This document shows, one piece after another, positions 24,990 to 33,316 of a stretch of DNA of 64,000 bases. The DNA comes from Kribbella catacumbae DSM 19601. GTDB lineage: Bacteria > Actinomycetota > Actinomycetes > Propionibacteriales > Kribbellaceae. Each line of letters starts with the position of its first letter. Position 1 is the stretch's first letter. Both the position numbers and the translations under genes were made by a program. The DNA lies in NCBI RefSeq assembly GCF_000372465.1, contig NZ_AQUZ01000034.1, positions 31,455 to 95,454 on the forward strand. Direction: 5' to 3'. The notes beneath the pieces are model-generated. The model worked only from the letters and a program-made list of their open reading frames with translations. It had not been told where the DNA came from and searched no databases.

Positions 24990-26113
24990 CCGAGCACCTC
25001 CTCGGCCAGGCCGAAGGACAGGGTCATGCCGGCGCCGCCTAGGCCGTTCACCACCGTTACGCCCGGCTCCGGCCGTGCGATCAGATCAGGCCTACCGTCC
25101 GGCAAGGACGGGTAGAAGCCGTGCCACCGCTCGTCGATCCGCGGTGTCGGCAGCTCGGCGAAGGTCGCGAAGTATTCGAGGATCGCCGCGTTGACATCCT
25201 CGCGCTCGAACGGGTCGTGCGTCATACCGTAGGCGTGACTGTCACCGATGGTGACCTCGCCGTACCGGGTCTGCGAGACCAGCACGTGGATGCCGTGCTC
25301 GACGAAGAAGGGTCGCTCGGCCTCGACCCGCTCACGCAGCGCGGCCAGGCTCGTGCAGTGCTTGAACGAGCCGTAGTGCAGCAGCGTCAGGCCCGCACAG
25401 AGCGCCGGGCCCAGCTCCCAGCCGCCGCGCTGCGGTGCCGTCCGCAGCATCTGCAACTTGCAGCGCCGGATGCCGCTGCTCGCGAAGACCTCCGGGTACA
25501 GCGCTTGAAACTCATTCCCGCTGCAGACGTACACCTCGTCGACCTGCCAGCTCTCCCGGTCGGTCTCGATCGTCGGCAGGTTGATCGACCGCACCGCATG
25601 GCCGAAGCGCATTTCCACCCCGAAGTCCCGGGCCAGTATCTCGGCCACCATCGGGATGGCCTGGCGGGGATCGACGTTCAGCTCGGTCGGGCTCCACATC
25701 GCCGCCAGCAGGCCGTCCGTCCGGACCACCGAGCTCTCCTTGCCGACCTCCTCCGGCGTGAGCATCCGGCATCCCTGCTCGCTGGCGGCCGGCGTCGTCG
25801 CGAGGAACTCGTCGAGTACGGCGACCTCGTCCTCGGCGTACGCGACATGCAGCGACCCGCTCTGTCGCGCCCACAGGCCGGACCGCTCGGCGAGGTCGAG
25901 CCAGATCCGACGGCTGGCCAGCGCTCGCTCGTACAGTCCGTCCGGCTGACCCACAGGCCAGACCAGACCGAAGTTGCGGATCGAGGCGCCCACCGCGTAC
26001 TCGTCGCGCTCGAACAGGATGACCTTGCGACCCCGTTTCGCTGCGGCGAGTGCGTGCGCCAGACCGACGATCCCGCCTCCGACCACGGCGACCTCCGCGT
26101 GATTCATGTTCAT
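24986..26113 (-). CDS. FAD-dependent oxidoreductase of the type associated with phosphonate gene clusters
   Basis: A 375-residue DAO-fold amine oxidase/dehydrogenase. The dinucleotide motif is VAVVGGGIVGLAHALAAAKR, then VGASIRNFGLVWPVGQPDG, a sequence style I associate with the TIGR03364 family found beside phosphonate genes. The C-terminal FAD loop reads GVTVVNGLGGAGMTLSFGLA. Members are thought to oxidise (N-methyl)aminoethylphosphonate-like amines to the aldehyde. The start ATG 26113 has GGAGC upstream. It is followed by the overlapping, truncated ALDH and preceded, 26 bases away, by the OPA-type transporter gene on the same strand. A D-amino-acid or D-hydroxyproline oxidase role is the alternative. 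Confidence 0.83.
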   Translation of the reverse strand: MNMNHAEVAVVGGGIVGLAHALAAAKRGRKVILFERDEYAVGASIRNFGLVWPVGQPDGLYERALASRRIWLDLAERSGLWARQSGSLHVAYAEDEVAVLDEFLATTPAASEQGCRMLTPEEVGKESSVVRTDGLLAAMWSPTELNVDPRQAIPMVAEILARDFGVEMRFGHAVRSINLPTIETDRESWQVDEVYVCSGNEFQALYPEVFASSGIRRCKLQMLRTAPQRGGWELGPALCAGLTLLHYGSFKHCTSLAALRERVEAERPFFVEHGIHVLVSQTRYGEVTIGDSHAYGMTHDPFEREDVNAAILEYFATFAELPTPRIDERWHGFYPSLPDGRPDLIARPEPGVTVVNGLGGAGMTLSFGLAEEVLG

Positions 26114-26139
26114 GTGCTTGCTCCAGTCTGTGGTGGCGG

Positions 26140-27456
26140 TCAGGCGTGGGTGGGCATCCGATTCCAGTGCGGCGCCAGGATCAGCGCCGCCAGCAACGCG
26201 CTGGCCGCGAACCCGTAGAACAAGGCGGTGCCGCCGATGAACCCGGGCAGCAGCCCGCCGAGGACGGCGCCGATCGATCCGCAGCCGTTGACGAACCCGG
26301 CCGACGTACCGGCGCGTTCCGACGTACCGAAGTCAACGGCGGAGACACACGAGATCATCGCGTCGGCGGCGTACACGGTGAACCCGATGACCGCGAGCAT
26401 CAGCACCATCAAGGGGACGCTGCCGGAGGCTGTCATCGGCATGAAGACAGCCAGCGCGACCACCAGGCCGAGCAGGCTGAGCACGCACGGCGGAACCCGG
26501 CGGGCCTTGAACAGCTTGTCCGACACCGTGCCGATCAGGATGGGTGCGGCCAGTCCGGCTACACCGAACGCGACCGGGATGATCACGGCCTCCAGGTTCG
26601 TGACGCCCGGGATGCGCTGGGTCACCAGAACCGGGCCCCAGAGCAGGATCGCGTATCGCGCGGGCTTGAGCAGGAAGTACGTCGCGCCGAGGGTAACGAT
26701 CATCCGGTCGCTGAGCGCCAGCTTCACCTGGTCGCGCCAGCCGAGCCGCGCCTCCCGCTCCGCCACCAGCGCGCGGCGTTCCTCCGCGTCCTGGTCGAGG
26801 ACATCGACTCGGTCGAGGCCGACATCTTCAGGCTTGTTCCGCTGGCCGACCGCGACGATCACCAGTACCACCGCAACCACCGCGGCGCCGGCGAAGAACG
26901 AGGCCCTCCAGTTGTCGAACAGCGAGTAAGCGACCCAACCGACCAAAGGCGCCGCGGCCAGACCGCCGAACGCGTAGTTGCTGCTCCACAGGCCGAGGAC
27001 CCGGCCCCGCTCCTTGATCGTGAAGAAGCACGCCATGTTCTTGCACAGCGAAGACCAGCCGGTGGACTGCGCCAGCCCCTGGACCACCATCAGCGGCAGG
27101 AACAGCACGATGGCCGTGGTGAATCCCATGAACACCGCAGCGACCGCCGACATCGCCAGGCCGCCGAGCACGATCACCCGCGGCCCGAACCGGTCGGACA
27201 GAGAGCCCCAGACGAACTGCCCGACCGCATAGGCCAGCAGGTACGCCGCGTCGAGGACGCCGAGCATCTGCTGGGTCAAGGAGGCGCTGACCGTCGGATC
27301 GTCGAGGATCCCGACCTTGGCGACGGAGAAGGACTGACGCGTGAAGTAGTAGCCGGCGTACGCGATCCAGGTGACCGCGAAGATCTGGATGCGCCAGCGC
27401 TTGAAGGATGGCGCGAATGTCCCGGTAACCGTTCCGCGCGACTGCAGATGGCTCAT
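26140..27456 (-). CDS. MFS transporter, organophosphate:phosphate antiporter (OPA)-like
   Basis: A 438-residue permease with 12 predicted hydrophobic segments. ATG 27456 is preferred (GAGAGG 7 bases upstream) over a start 11 codons earlier. The N terminus FKRWRIQIFAVTWIAYAGYY and FTRQSFSVAKVGILDD is the GlpT/UhpT/UhpC signature. The loop 2-3 motif is GSLSDRFGPR and a long central cytoplasmic loop is present. Members import glycerol-3-phosphate, hexose phosphates or phosphonates. Immediately upstream of an FAD enzyme of the phosphonate type and downstream of a phosphonoacetate-hydrolase-like fragment, aminoethylphosphonate uptake is a reasonable inference. Confidence 0.87.
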   Translation of the reverse strand: MSHLQSRGTVTGTFAPSFKRWRIQIFAVTWIAYAGYYFTRQSFSVAKVGILDDPTVSASLTQQMLGVLDAAYLLAYAVGQFVWGSLSDRFGPRVIVLGGLAMSAVAAVFMGFTTAIVLFLPLMVVQGLAQSTGWSSLCKNMACFFTIKERGRVLGLWSSNYAFGGLAAAPLVGWVAYSLFDNWRASFFAGAAVVAVVLVIVAVGQRNKPEDVGLDRVDVLDQDAEERRALVAEREARLGWRDQVKLALSDRMIVTLGATYFLLKPARYAILLWGPVLVTQRIPGVTNLEAVIIPVAFGVAGLAAPILIGTVSDKLFKARRVPPCVLSLLGLVVALAVFMPMTASGSVPLMVLMLAVIGFTVYAADAMISCVSAVDFGTSERAGTSAGFVNGCGSIGAVLGGLLPGFIGGTALFYGFAASALLAALILAPHWNRMPTHA

Positions 27457-27505
27457 GACGGTGCCTCTCGCAAGTGTGGCAGGTGACACCGGTCGGCGTC
27501 ACCCA

Positions 27506-27531
27506 CCGGTCAGTCAGATCTGACTGACCGG
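27506..27531. promoter_or_regulatory. 26-bp perfect palindrome between PhnA-like remnant and OPA transporter
   Basis: The half-site CCGGTCAGTCAGA is followed directly by its exact complement, with no loop, centred on AGATCT at 27516-27521. It overlaps the stop codon of the remnant and ends 50 bases before the transporter start. It could be a dimeric-regulator operator or an intergenic terminator/attenuator. Confidence 0.55.
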
Positions 27532-27700
27532 GACGGACGCCGCTTTCGCGACGTGGTTCAGAGCGACCCAGTAGGCGTCGAAGTTGCGCAACCGATGCCC
27601 CGCGGGCAGGCCATCGACCGGCCGGCTGACGAGGAACGGCACTCGCTGCTCGGTGAGGCCACCGTGTGATCTCAGTGCAGACTTCGACGATCGGCGCCAC
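27514..27700 (-). pseudogene. phosphonoacetate hydrolase-like (alkaline phosphatase superfamily) C-terminal remnant
   Basis: About 60 residues ending at the TGA 27516-27514: LRSHGGLTEQRVPFLVSRPV, then AGHRLRNFDAYWVALNHV. The R-S/C-H-G-G-L-T-E-Q-x-V-P metal-ligand segment, followed by LRNFDA, is the end of phosphonoacetate hydrolases (PhnA, zinc-dependent C-P bond cleavage) as I remember the family. Nothing recognisable of the first 350 residues remains upstream. Confidence 0.55.
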
Positions 27701-27824
27701 GGGGGCGTCGTACCGGCGGCCATTTGACCTCGCCGGAGTGGGGCTGTCATGACTGGCTGGTCCTTCCGTCGGATGGTGCCCCATGTCTACCGACGGTTGG
27801 TTTGGCACGGAACCACGCAGATTC

Positions 27825-27840
27825 CTATACCTGCCATAAC
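27825..27840. promoter_or_regulatory. inverted-repeat motif shared with the phoD-like promoter
   Basis: CTATACCTGCCATAAC, read on the minus strand as TTATG-GCAGG-TATAG. A closely related and more symmetric copy is at 55453-55477 in front of the PhoD-family gene. Confidence 0.35.
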
Positions 27841-27853
27841 TTCAGCGGCCACC

Positions 27854-27875
27854 GTTCACCAGGAGTTGCCCTTAC
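27854..27875 (+). promoter_or_regulatory. PHO-box-like direct repeat
   Basis: GTTCACCAGGA followed immediately by GTTGCCCTTAC gives two 11-base units starting GTT. The first carries the GTTCACC core known from PhoP sites of Streptomyces. It lies about 105 bases before the ATG of a broken alkaline-phosphatase-superfamily gene. Confidence 0.4.
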
Positions 27876-27978
27876 GCCGGTTCCGCTTAAAGCCCGTATT
27901 CGCGAATCGCTATGGCAGCGCAGCCGCGAGTCCAGCATGTGCGCTGTCGCCATCGCCATCCGAAACAGGAGCGTCCCC

Positions 27979-28573
27979 ATGAAAAGGTCCCTCGCCGCGC
28001 TGTCTCTTGCCCTGGCCGTCGCCGCTGACCAGCGACAGTGCGGGGCAGGCGATCTTCTCCGACACGATCGACAAGCGGGTGACCGTCGACGGTGACGTCC
28101 TGGGCTCGGCCGCCGCGGATGCCAAGATCGCCACCGACGCCGCGGCCTACCTGAAGGGAACGGGGCCGGACGCTGCCTTCGTCTACTTCGGCGATGTCGA
28201 CATCGCCTGCCCACACCTGCGGCGCGACCGGCGCCTGCTACCGGACGGCCATCGAGAACACCGACCGCCACATCGGCACTCTGCTCGACGGCATCAGGTC
28301 CCGGCCGACGTACGCCCACGAGGACTGGACGTTCATCTTCACCACCGACCACGGCCACACCGATGCTGGCGGGCACGGCGGCAGCATCCCCAGGAGCGGG
28401 CGCCGTTCATCATCCAATACGGTCCCGGCATCGCACCGACCACGCCGGCGATCCAGCCGAAGAACGTCGACATCGCCACGGCCGTGCTCGCCCACTTCGG
28501 CGTCGCGATCGACCCGGCTTGGGGGCTCGACGGCGAGGTGCTCGGCGCGGAGTCGGACGATCTGTTCGACTCG
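27979..28573 (+). pseudogene. secreted alkaline-phosphatase-superfamily phosphodiesterase, broken
   Basis: It begins with a signal peptide (MKRSLAALSLALAVAA) and then jumps, by deletion and frameshift, to the second half of a type I phosphodiesterase/nucleotide pyrophosphatase. The half reads SAGQAIFSDTIDKRVTVDGD, PDAAFVYFGDVD, YRTAIENTDRHIGTLLDGI, the metal-binding FTTDHGHTDAGGHGG, and APFIIQYGPGI with IATAVLAHFGVAIDPAWGLD. Frame changes occur near 28025, 28200 and 28395. The nucleophile-containing N-terminal domain is absent. The intact gene at 48261 is a paralogue. Confidence 0.8.
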
Positions 28574-29292
28574 GCTCCTCGAAGGCGGCGTCGACGGTCT
28601 GGTGATCGCGACTCGCCTGGATCTCCGTACGTCACCTGAGACCGAAGACTGGTTGCGCTCGATACCGGTACCCGTCGTGCTGGCGGAGCGTCGGGTCGGC
28701 CGTAACTCCGGCAGCGTCGAGCAGGTCGCGACCGACCACGAGTTCGGCGCCTACACGGCAGAACGCCACCTCGCCGCCTCGGCCACCGCCGGATCGGTCT
28801 GCTGCACTCCGAGACGATCACGGCACCCCGGTTGCGCGCGGGCTTCGAGGAGGCCCTGTCGGAGCTCGGTCTCGAGGAGCGCGCGTCCGATGTTCCGCGG
28901 ACTGTCGACGAAGACAGCCCGGCAACCGTCGACGAGGCGGCAGCGGCATTGATCGACTGCTTGCACGCAGGGACCGTGGACGCCCTGCTGGTCCACAACG
29001 ACTCCGCCGCGCTGCCACTGGTCAGCCGGCTCCGTCAGGCAGGAGTCGAGATTCCCGGTGATCTCGCAGTGGTGCCCTACGACGACCAACTCGCAGCCCT
29101 TGCAGCCCCCCACTCACCGCCGTAGGGCCTCCGCGCGAAGCTGTCGGCGCAGCAGCGGTCAACCTCCTGATAGAACGCCTCCGCGAGCCCGGACGGCCGC
29201 CACACCAACTACTCCTACGCCCCGAACTCCGCCTACGCGCCAGTTGCGGTGCCGTAACAGCAGGCGCGTCCCCGATTCCAATCGCGCTCTAA
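28573..29292 (+). pseudogene. LacI/GalR-family regulator, sensor-domain remnant
   Basis: Fused directly to the end of the broken phosphodiesterase is a LacI-type periplasmic-binding-like domain without its DNA-binding head. It reads EGGVDGLVIATRLDL, IPVPVVLAERRVGRNSGSVE and TDHEFGAYTAERHLAA. After a shift near 28805 it reads MRAGFEEALSELGLEERA and GTVDALLVHNDSAALPLVSR with VEIPGDLAVVPYDDQLAAL. After a one-base deletion in a C-run at about 29107-29112 it reads VGAAAVNLLIERLREPGRPP to the stop at 29290-29292. Three separate lesions show long-standing loss of function. Confidence 0.8.
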
Positions 29293-29346
29293 CCCATGTC
29301 CGCGGAGCAACGGCCGACAGCGATCTGACTACAGGCTCGTCGCGGG

Positions 29347-30147
29347 TCAGCCGTGGCGCCGGTGCCTCGCCAGCCAGGTCAGGCTTCCGTCGATGATCCC
29401 CGAGGCGTCGTTGTCGAGTGTCGCCACGTGATAGCTGTTCTCGACCATCTCGATGACAGGGCGATTGGGAAGCCTCGTCCGCAGCAGGTCGATCGACGAG
29501 TCGTCCACAACGTGATCGACCCGGCTGCGATAGACGAGCGTCGGGGCCGCGACCGCCGCGAGGTCGGCGCGAACGGCCCGCCAGAGTCGGGTCAGCTCGT
29601 GGACCGCGCGGGTCGGGACGATCTCGTAGCCGGTCTGGCCGACGCCGGGTTTCATGACATCGCCGTCGATGCCGGGAGCGGTACGGACCGCTCGGGTCAG
29701 GGCCGGGATCCTGCCGATCAGGCGGACCCGCCAGTCGCGCGTGGCGATCGCCGGGTTGACGAGGACGAGGCCGGCGATCACCTCAGGGTGGCGCTGAGCG
29801 AGTCTCAGCGACGGCGCACCGCCCATCGAGAACCCGAAGACAAAGACGTCCAAACACCGCTCGCGCAGACCGAGCAGATTCCTCCCGACCTCGTCGTACC
29901 AGTCGATCCAGGTCGTCTGCTCCAAGTCCTGCCAGCTGGTCCCATGCCCCGGCAGCAACGGCATGGCGACCGTATGCCCCGCCGCCGCGACAGCCGGTCG
30001 GACCGACAGTCCGCTGCCGGCGAAACCATGGCAGACAAGCACACCGACCAAGTCACCCTCGACGTGGTAAGCCGCGGTCGAGCCGGCGACCCCGGTCACG
30101 GTCCGAACCCGCACATGTAGCCTCCCGGCCGCCTTCGGCAATAGCAC
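29347..30147 (-). CDS. alpha/beta hydrolase (carboxylesterase/monoacylglycerol-lipase type)
   Basis: A 266-residue hydrolase. It shows the oxyanion-type VLVCHGFAGSGLSVRP, LLPGHGTSWQDLEQTTWIDW, the nucleophile elbow GFSMGGAPS, acid Asp near VDHVVDDSS and the catalytic His in ENSYHVATLDND. This matches the Est30-like carboxylesterase pattern, with a mobile cap. The GTG/ATG region upstream is uncertain, as the first 20 residues are not typical. It probably hydrolyses short-chain esters in the cytoplasm. Confidence 0.87.
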   Translation of the reverse strand: MLLPKAAGRLHVRVRTVTGVAGSTAAYHVEGDLVGVLVCHGFAGSGLSVRPAVAAAGHTVAMPLLPGHGTSWQDLEQTTWIDWYDEVGRNLLGLRERCLDVFVFGFSMGGAPSLRLAQRHPEVIAGLVLVNPAIATRDWRVRLIGRIPALTRAVRTAPGIDGDVMKPGVGQTGYEIVPTRAVHELTRLWRAVRADLAAVAAPTLVYRSRVDHVVDDSSIDLLRTRLPNRPVIEMVENSYHVATLDNDASGIIDGSLTWLARHRRHG

Positions 30148-30228
30148 TAAATCAGCCTCCTACTATTTAGCTCCAGCCAGCCCCTCTCGAACATCGCCTA
30201 CAGGGGTCGCGTGACCGTCTGGGCTTAC

Positions 30229-30534
30229 TTACTCCCGCTGGTCCGGGAGGGGGTCGTCGAGGATGGCATGGAGGGCTTGTCGGTGCGCGAGGTAGGCCGT
30301 TTGGCCGAGTTTGGTCAGCTTGAAGGTGGTGGTAGCGCCCCGGCCGCGGCCATCCTTGGCGGCGGTCACATAGCCCGCCGCCTCCAGCGCCGACATGTGC
30401 TTCGACAGGTCGGAGTCGCTGATCTGCAGGTAGTCCCTCAGGAACCTGAACGACGCCGACGCCGAGTTCGCAAGCACCGCCATCGCGGCCAACCGCTTAG
30501 GGGCATGGATGACTGGATCGAGTCCGTCGATCAC
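30229..30534 (-). CDS. winged-helix transcriptional regulator (MarR/ArsR-like, transcriptional regulator of membrane protein pair)
   Basis: A 101-residue DNA-binding protein. GTG 30534 overlaps the stop of the membrane-protein gene (GTGA), which fixes the start. The helix-turn-helix reads HAPKRLAAMAVLANSASASF, RDYLQISDSDLSKHMSALE and the wing GYVTAAKDGRGRGATTTFKL. This is the short regulator type commonly encoded with a small integral membrane protein in actinomycetes. It is translationally coupled to that protein and probably represses their shared promoter, where repeats of ACTTTC/GAAAGT are visible. Confidence 0.85.
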   Translation of the reverse strand: MIDGLDPVIHAPKRLAAMAVLANSASASFRFLRDYLQISDSDLSKHMSALEAAGYVTAAKDGRGRGATTTFKLTKLGQTAYLAHRQALHAILDDPLPDQRE

Positions 30535-30992
30535 CCGAGCCGCTCCCGCACCTTCGCCGCGGCTGCGGCGTACCGACGCTCGTAGTACGCAAGCCCGGCG
30601 GTGACGACGACGAACGCCGTCAGCGCCGCCGCGTGGACGCCGATCAACCACCAGGCCAACCCGACCACCGCGATGACGACCGGCAGCGACATGAAGTACC
30701 TGCGCCAAACCGCCCCGATCTCCTTCGGCGGTGTACCGCGCCCAGGCATCGGCATCGCCCCATGCCGCCGTTGCATCCAGGCCAGGAAGGCCCCCTCCAG
30801 CACCAGCAGAATCGCCACCGAGGCGGCAAAGAGCGCAGTGTTTGCCCGCCACCAGAGGAATGCCGTGATCATCGCCGCGACCCACAGCCCTACCACCGGC
30901 GGGTACCACCACGGCGTTCGGGGATAGTGGATGTACGGCGCCGCCTCTGCGCGCTCGACGATCTGCAACTGCTCCCGCGCATCACTTTCCAT
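30531..30992 (-). CDS. small integral membrane protein, cotranscribed with regulator
   Basis: About 153 residues from ATG 30992 (165 if the upstream start at 31028 is used; that would place the operator-like repeats inside the gene). There are four hydrophobic helices in two pairs: PVVGLWVAAMITAFLWW, TALFAASVAILLVLEGAFLA, SLPVVIAVVGLAWWLIG and AAALTAFVVVTAGLAYY. The last is followed by a basic tail. Such proteins next to short winged-helix regulators are of unknown function. Confidence 0.75.
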   Translation of the reverse strand: MESDAREQLQIVERAEAAPYIHYPRTPWWYPPVVGLWVAAMITAFLWWRANTALFAASVAILLVLEGAFLAWMQRRHGAMPMPGRGTPPKEIGAVWRRYFMSLPVVIAVVGLAWWLIGVHAAALTAFVVVTAGLAYYERRYAAAAAKVRERLG

Positions 30993-31037
30993 ACCGGAAA
31001 CCATAGCTATCACTTTCCAGTTTCGCAAGTAGAAAGT
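30981..31037. promoter_or_regulatory. repeat cluster in the membrane-protein/regulator promoter
   Basis: ATCACTTTCCA occurs twice in direct orientation (30981-30991 and 31009-31019), and the second copy's ACTTTC (31012-31017) is mirrored by GAAAGT at 31032-31037. This is a likely operator of the small winged-helix regulator. Confidence 0.45.
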
Positions 31038-31061
31038 TTCCGCCTCGCCACGCCCGACCCG

Positions 31062-33137
31062 TCAAGCTCGACCGGCCGCGCCTAGATGTTGATGGAAGAA
31101 CTCGACCTCCATCCGCCGCAGTGCTATCGCGACTTCCGGGTCGGAGAGCATGTGGCTGACGCCTCGCAGTGGTACCACGCCGTGCGGTCTGGCAGCGGCC
31201 GTCAATGCCTCCGACAGGCGGAACGTGTGCACGGGCAGGACGTTGTCGTCGGCCAGACCGTGGACCAGCAGGAGCGGTCGACGCAATCGATGTGCCTCGA
31301 GCATGAGCGAGCAGCGGTCGTAGGCATCGTCATGCTCATCCGGATGTCCCAGATAACGCTCGGCCCAATGAGTGTCGTAAAGCCGCTGGTCGGTCACCGA
31401 GGCACCAGCGACGGCCGCATGGAACACGTCCGGGCGCCGCAGAACCGCCAGCGCCGCCAGGTACCCACCGAACGACCAACCGTGGATGCCGACGCGGCCG
31501 AAGTCCAGTTGCGGGTAGCGAGCGGCTACGTCGTCGATAACCGCGACCTGGTCTTCCAGCACAGGACCAGCCTTGTCCAGCCAGATCGCCTGCTCCCACC
31601 TCCGGCCCCGAGCCGGGGTTCCCCGTCCGTCCGCGATCACCACCGCAAAGCCCTGGTCGGCAAACCACTGGGACTGCTGGTATCCGTCACGCGCGTGGGT
31701 CACCCGCTGCCCACCGGGCCCGGCGTACGGCGCAAAGAGAACCGGCAGCGGCCCTGACGCCAACTCCTCGTCGCGGGGCAGCACGACCGCCGTACGGATC
31801 TCGCGTTGACCGGCGGTGAAGATCTCGACCCTCGGGCTTGGCGCCGGGTGCGACCGGGAGGCGATCTCACGGTCCGGGCGTCCCGGTGAACGCACCACGA
31901 TACGAACACCGTCGAAGTCAAGGCTCTGACTCGACAGAGCAACGGTTTCGCCACCACGCGCCGCAGCGTGCACGCCCGGATCGGTCGACTCCCGAATCAC
32001 TCCGTGGTCCGGTGTCCACCGGTAGACGTGGGTCTGGGTCGGCTCGTCCGTGGCCCGGAAGAGAACGCTGTCCCCTTCGACGTCGATGACCTCGCTGACC
32101 TGCAGTTCGCTCGGTGTGACGACTTCGCCGTCCACCAGCAGACTGACAGCGTCGCCCTCGCCACCGATCGACACGATCTTGCCCGAAGAAAGCCGCGCGG
32201 GGACTCCACTCCGGACAAGGATCGGCGTGGAGTCCTCACTGCCGGCGACCTCTCGGGTCGCGCCGGTGGCCAGATCCACGTCGAGCACCCGGATCTTCGT
32301 CTGCGCACGGTTCTGGACCACGATCAGCAACCCGTGCGAGTCCCAGAGTGTGCGAAGAAGATACTCGTACGCCACCTGGTCCCAGACGACGTCCGTGGCC
32401 GTACCGTCGAGCCCCACGATCGACAGGCTCACCTTCGCATTGGGCCCGCCGGCCGTGGGATAGCGAACAGCTCTGGGCTCGGCGCCCGGGTCCGTGGGAT
32501 CGGCGAGGTGGACGACCGGGAGCGGCGAGGTGTCGACGCGAGCGAGGAGAATGCTCCGACCGTCCGGCGACCACCAGAACCCCTCCTGACGGCCGAACGA
32601 CTCCGCGGCCACGTGCTCAGGCAGCCCATAGGTGATCTCTGGCCGGGAGGACTGCGCCAAGACCCGGCCGTCCCCGTCCGGGAGCTCTACCACCATGAGA
32701 GACCCATCGCTAACGTAGGCCACAGCTGTTCCTGCTGGGTTCGGCGAGGGCGCGACAACCGGTCCCGGTGTCGGTATCTCGCGAGCGGATCCGCTCGCTG
32801 CGTCGACCACCATCAGGCGCCCGTTGACCACGGTCGCCACGCAGGTGCCCGACGCGTCCGTCGCGAATCGGCTGAGACCGCGCGAACGGTCGCGTTGCCG
32901 CTCCCGACGCACACGCTCCTCCGGGCCCATTTGATGTCCTGAGTCGTCGGGCTCGTACAGCAGCCGCTCAGTTCCACTCGCTACGTCGTACGCCCAGAGG
33001 CTGCTGAGGTCACTGGAGCCGTCCGAAGTGCGGCAGAAGAGGATTCGCCGCCCGTCGGCACTCACCTTCAGGTGCGTCGGTCGTCCCAACGAGAAGTTCC
33101 GGGTCCTGATCTGGTCTTCGAGAAAGTCGCTGGCCAT
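31062..33137 (-). CDS. S9 family prolyl oligopeptidase, dipeptidyl peptidase IV-like
   Basis: A 691-residue protein. ATG 33137 is chosen (AAGGAAG just upstream; the frame stays open to 33233). The N-terminal ~440 residues form the DPP-IV beta-propeller (LKVSADGRRILFCRTSDGSS, FWWSPDGRSILLARVDTS with an Asp/Thr-rich pattern). The C-terminal alpha/beta-hydrolase holds the triad: Ser in GIHGWSFGGYLAAL (about 555), Asp in VHGLADDNVLPVHT (about 631) and His in GVSHMLSDPE (about 662). It has no signal peptide, so it is probably cytoplasmic. It would release X-Pro or X-Ala dipeptides from imported peptides. It is divergent from the oligopeptide ABC operon, supporting a role in peptide use. Confidence 0.9.
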   Translation of the reverse strand: MASDFLEDQIRTRNFSLGRPTHLKVSADGRRILFCRTSDGSSDLSSLWAYDVASGTERLLYEPDDSGHQMGPEERVRRERQRDRSRGLSRFATDASGTCVATVVNGRLMVVDAASGSAREIPTPGPVVAPSPNPAGTAVAYVSDGSLMVVELPDGDGRVLAQSSRPEITYGLPEHVAAESFGRQEGFWWSPDGRSILLARVDTSPLPVVHLADPTDPGAEPRAVRYPTAGGPNAKVSLSIVGLDGTATDVVWDQVAYEYLLRTLWDSHGLLIVVQNRAQTKIRVLDVDLATGATREVAGSEDSTPILVRSGVPARLSSGKIVSIGGEGDAVSLLVDGEVVTPSELQVSEVIDVEGDSVLFRATDEPTQTHVYRWTPDHGVIRESTDPGVHAAARGGETVALSSQSLDFDGVRIVVRSPGRPDREIASRSHPAPSPRVEIFTAGQREIRTAVVLPRDEELASGPLPVLFAPYAGPGGQRVTHARDGYQQSQWFADQGFAVVIADGRGTPARGRRWEQAIWLDKAGPVLEDQVAVIDDVAARYPQLDFGRVGIHGWSFGGYLAALAVLRRPDVFHAAVAGASVTDQRLYDTHWAERYLGHPDEHDDAYDRCSLMLEAHRLRRPLLLVHGLADDNVLPVHTFRLSEALTAAARPHGVVPLRGVSHMLSDPEVAIALRRMEVEFFHQHLGAAGRA

Positions 33138-33316
33138 GGGCTTCCTTGGTGAGTGGTCCGCGGTTGACGGAGGAACTCTTGCCGAAGTCTCGTCTGGCGT
33201 GGGGCGGGACGCGCCAATGGCGTGATTCGGCACAGCTCCCGCCTACCGGACTCGGTGGCCGGATCGTGCCAGTGGCGGAGATGTGCTCCGCGCCGGTCGT
33301 CAGCTCGGTAGACACA

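Noticed and set aside
26050..27486. Plus-strand open frame opposite the OPA transporter
   Set aside because: The minus strand encodes a convincing 12-helix transporter; the antisense product is hydrophilic Arg/Asp/Gln-rich noise.
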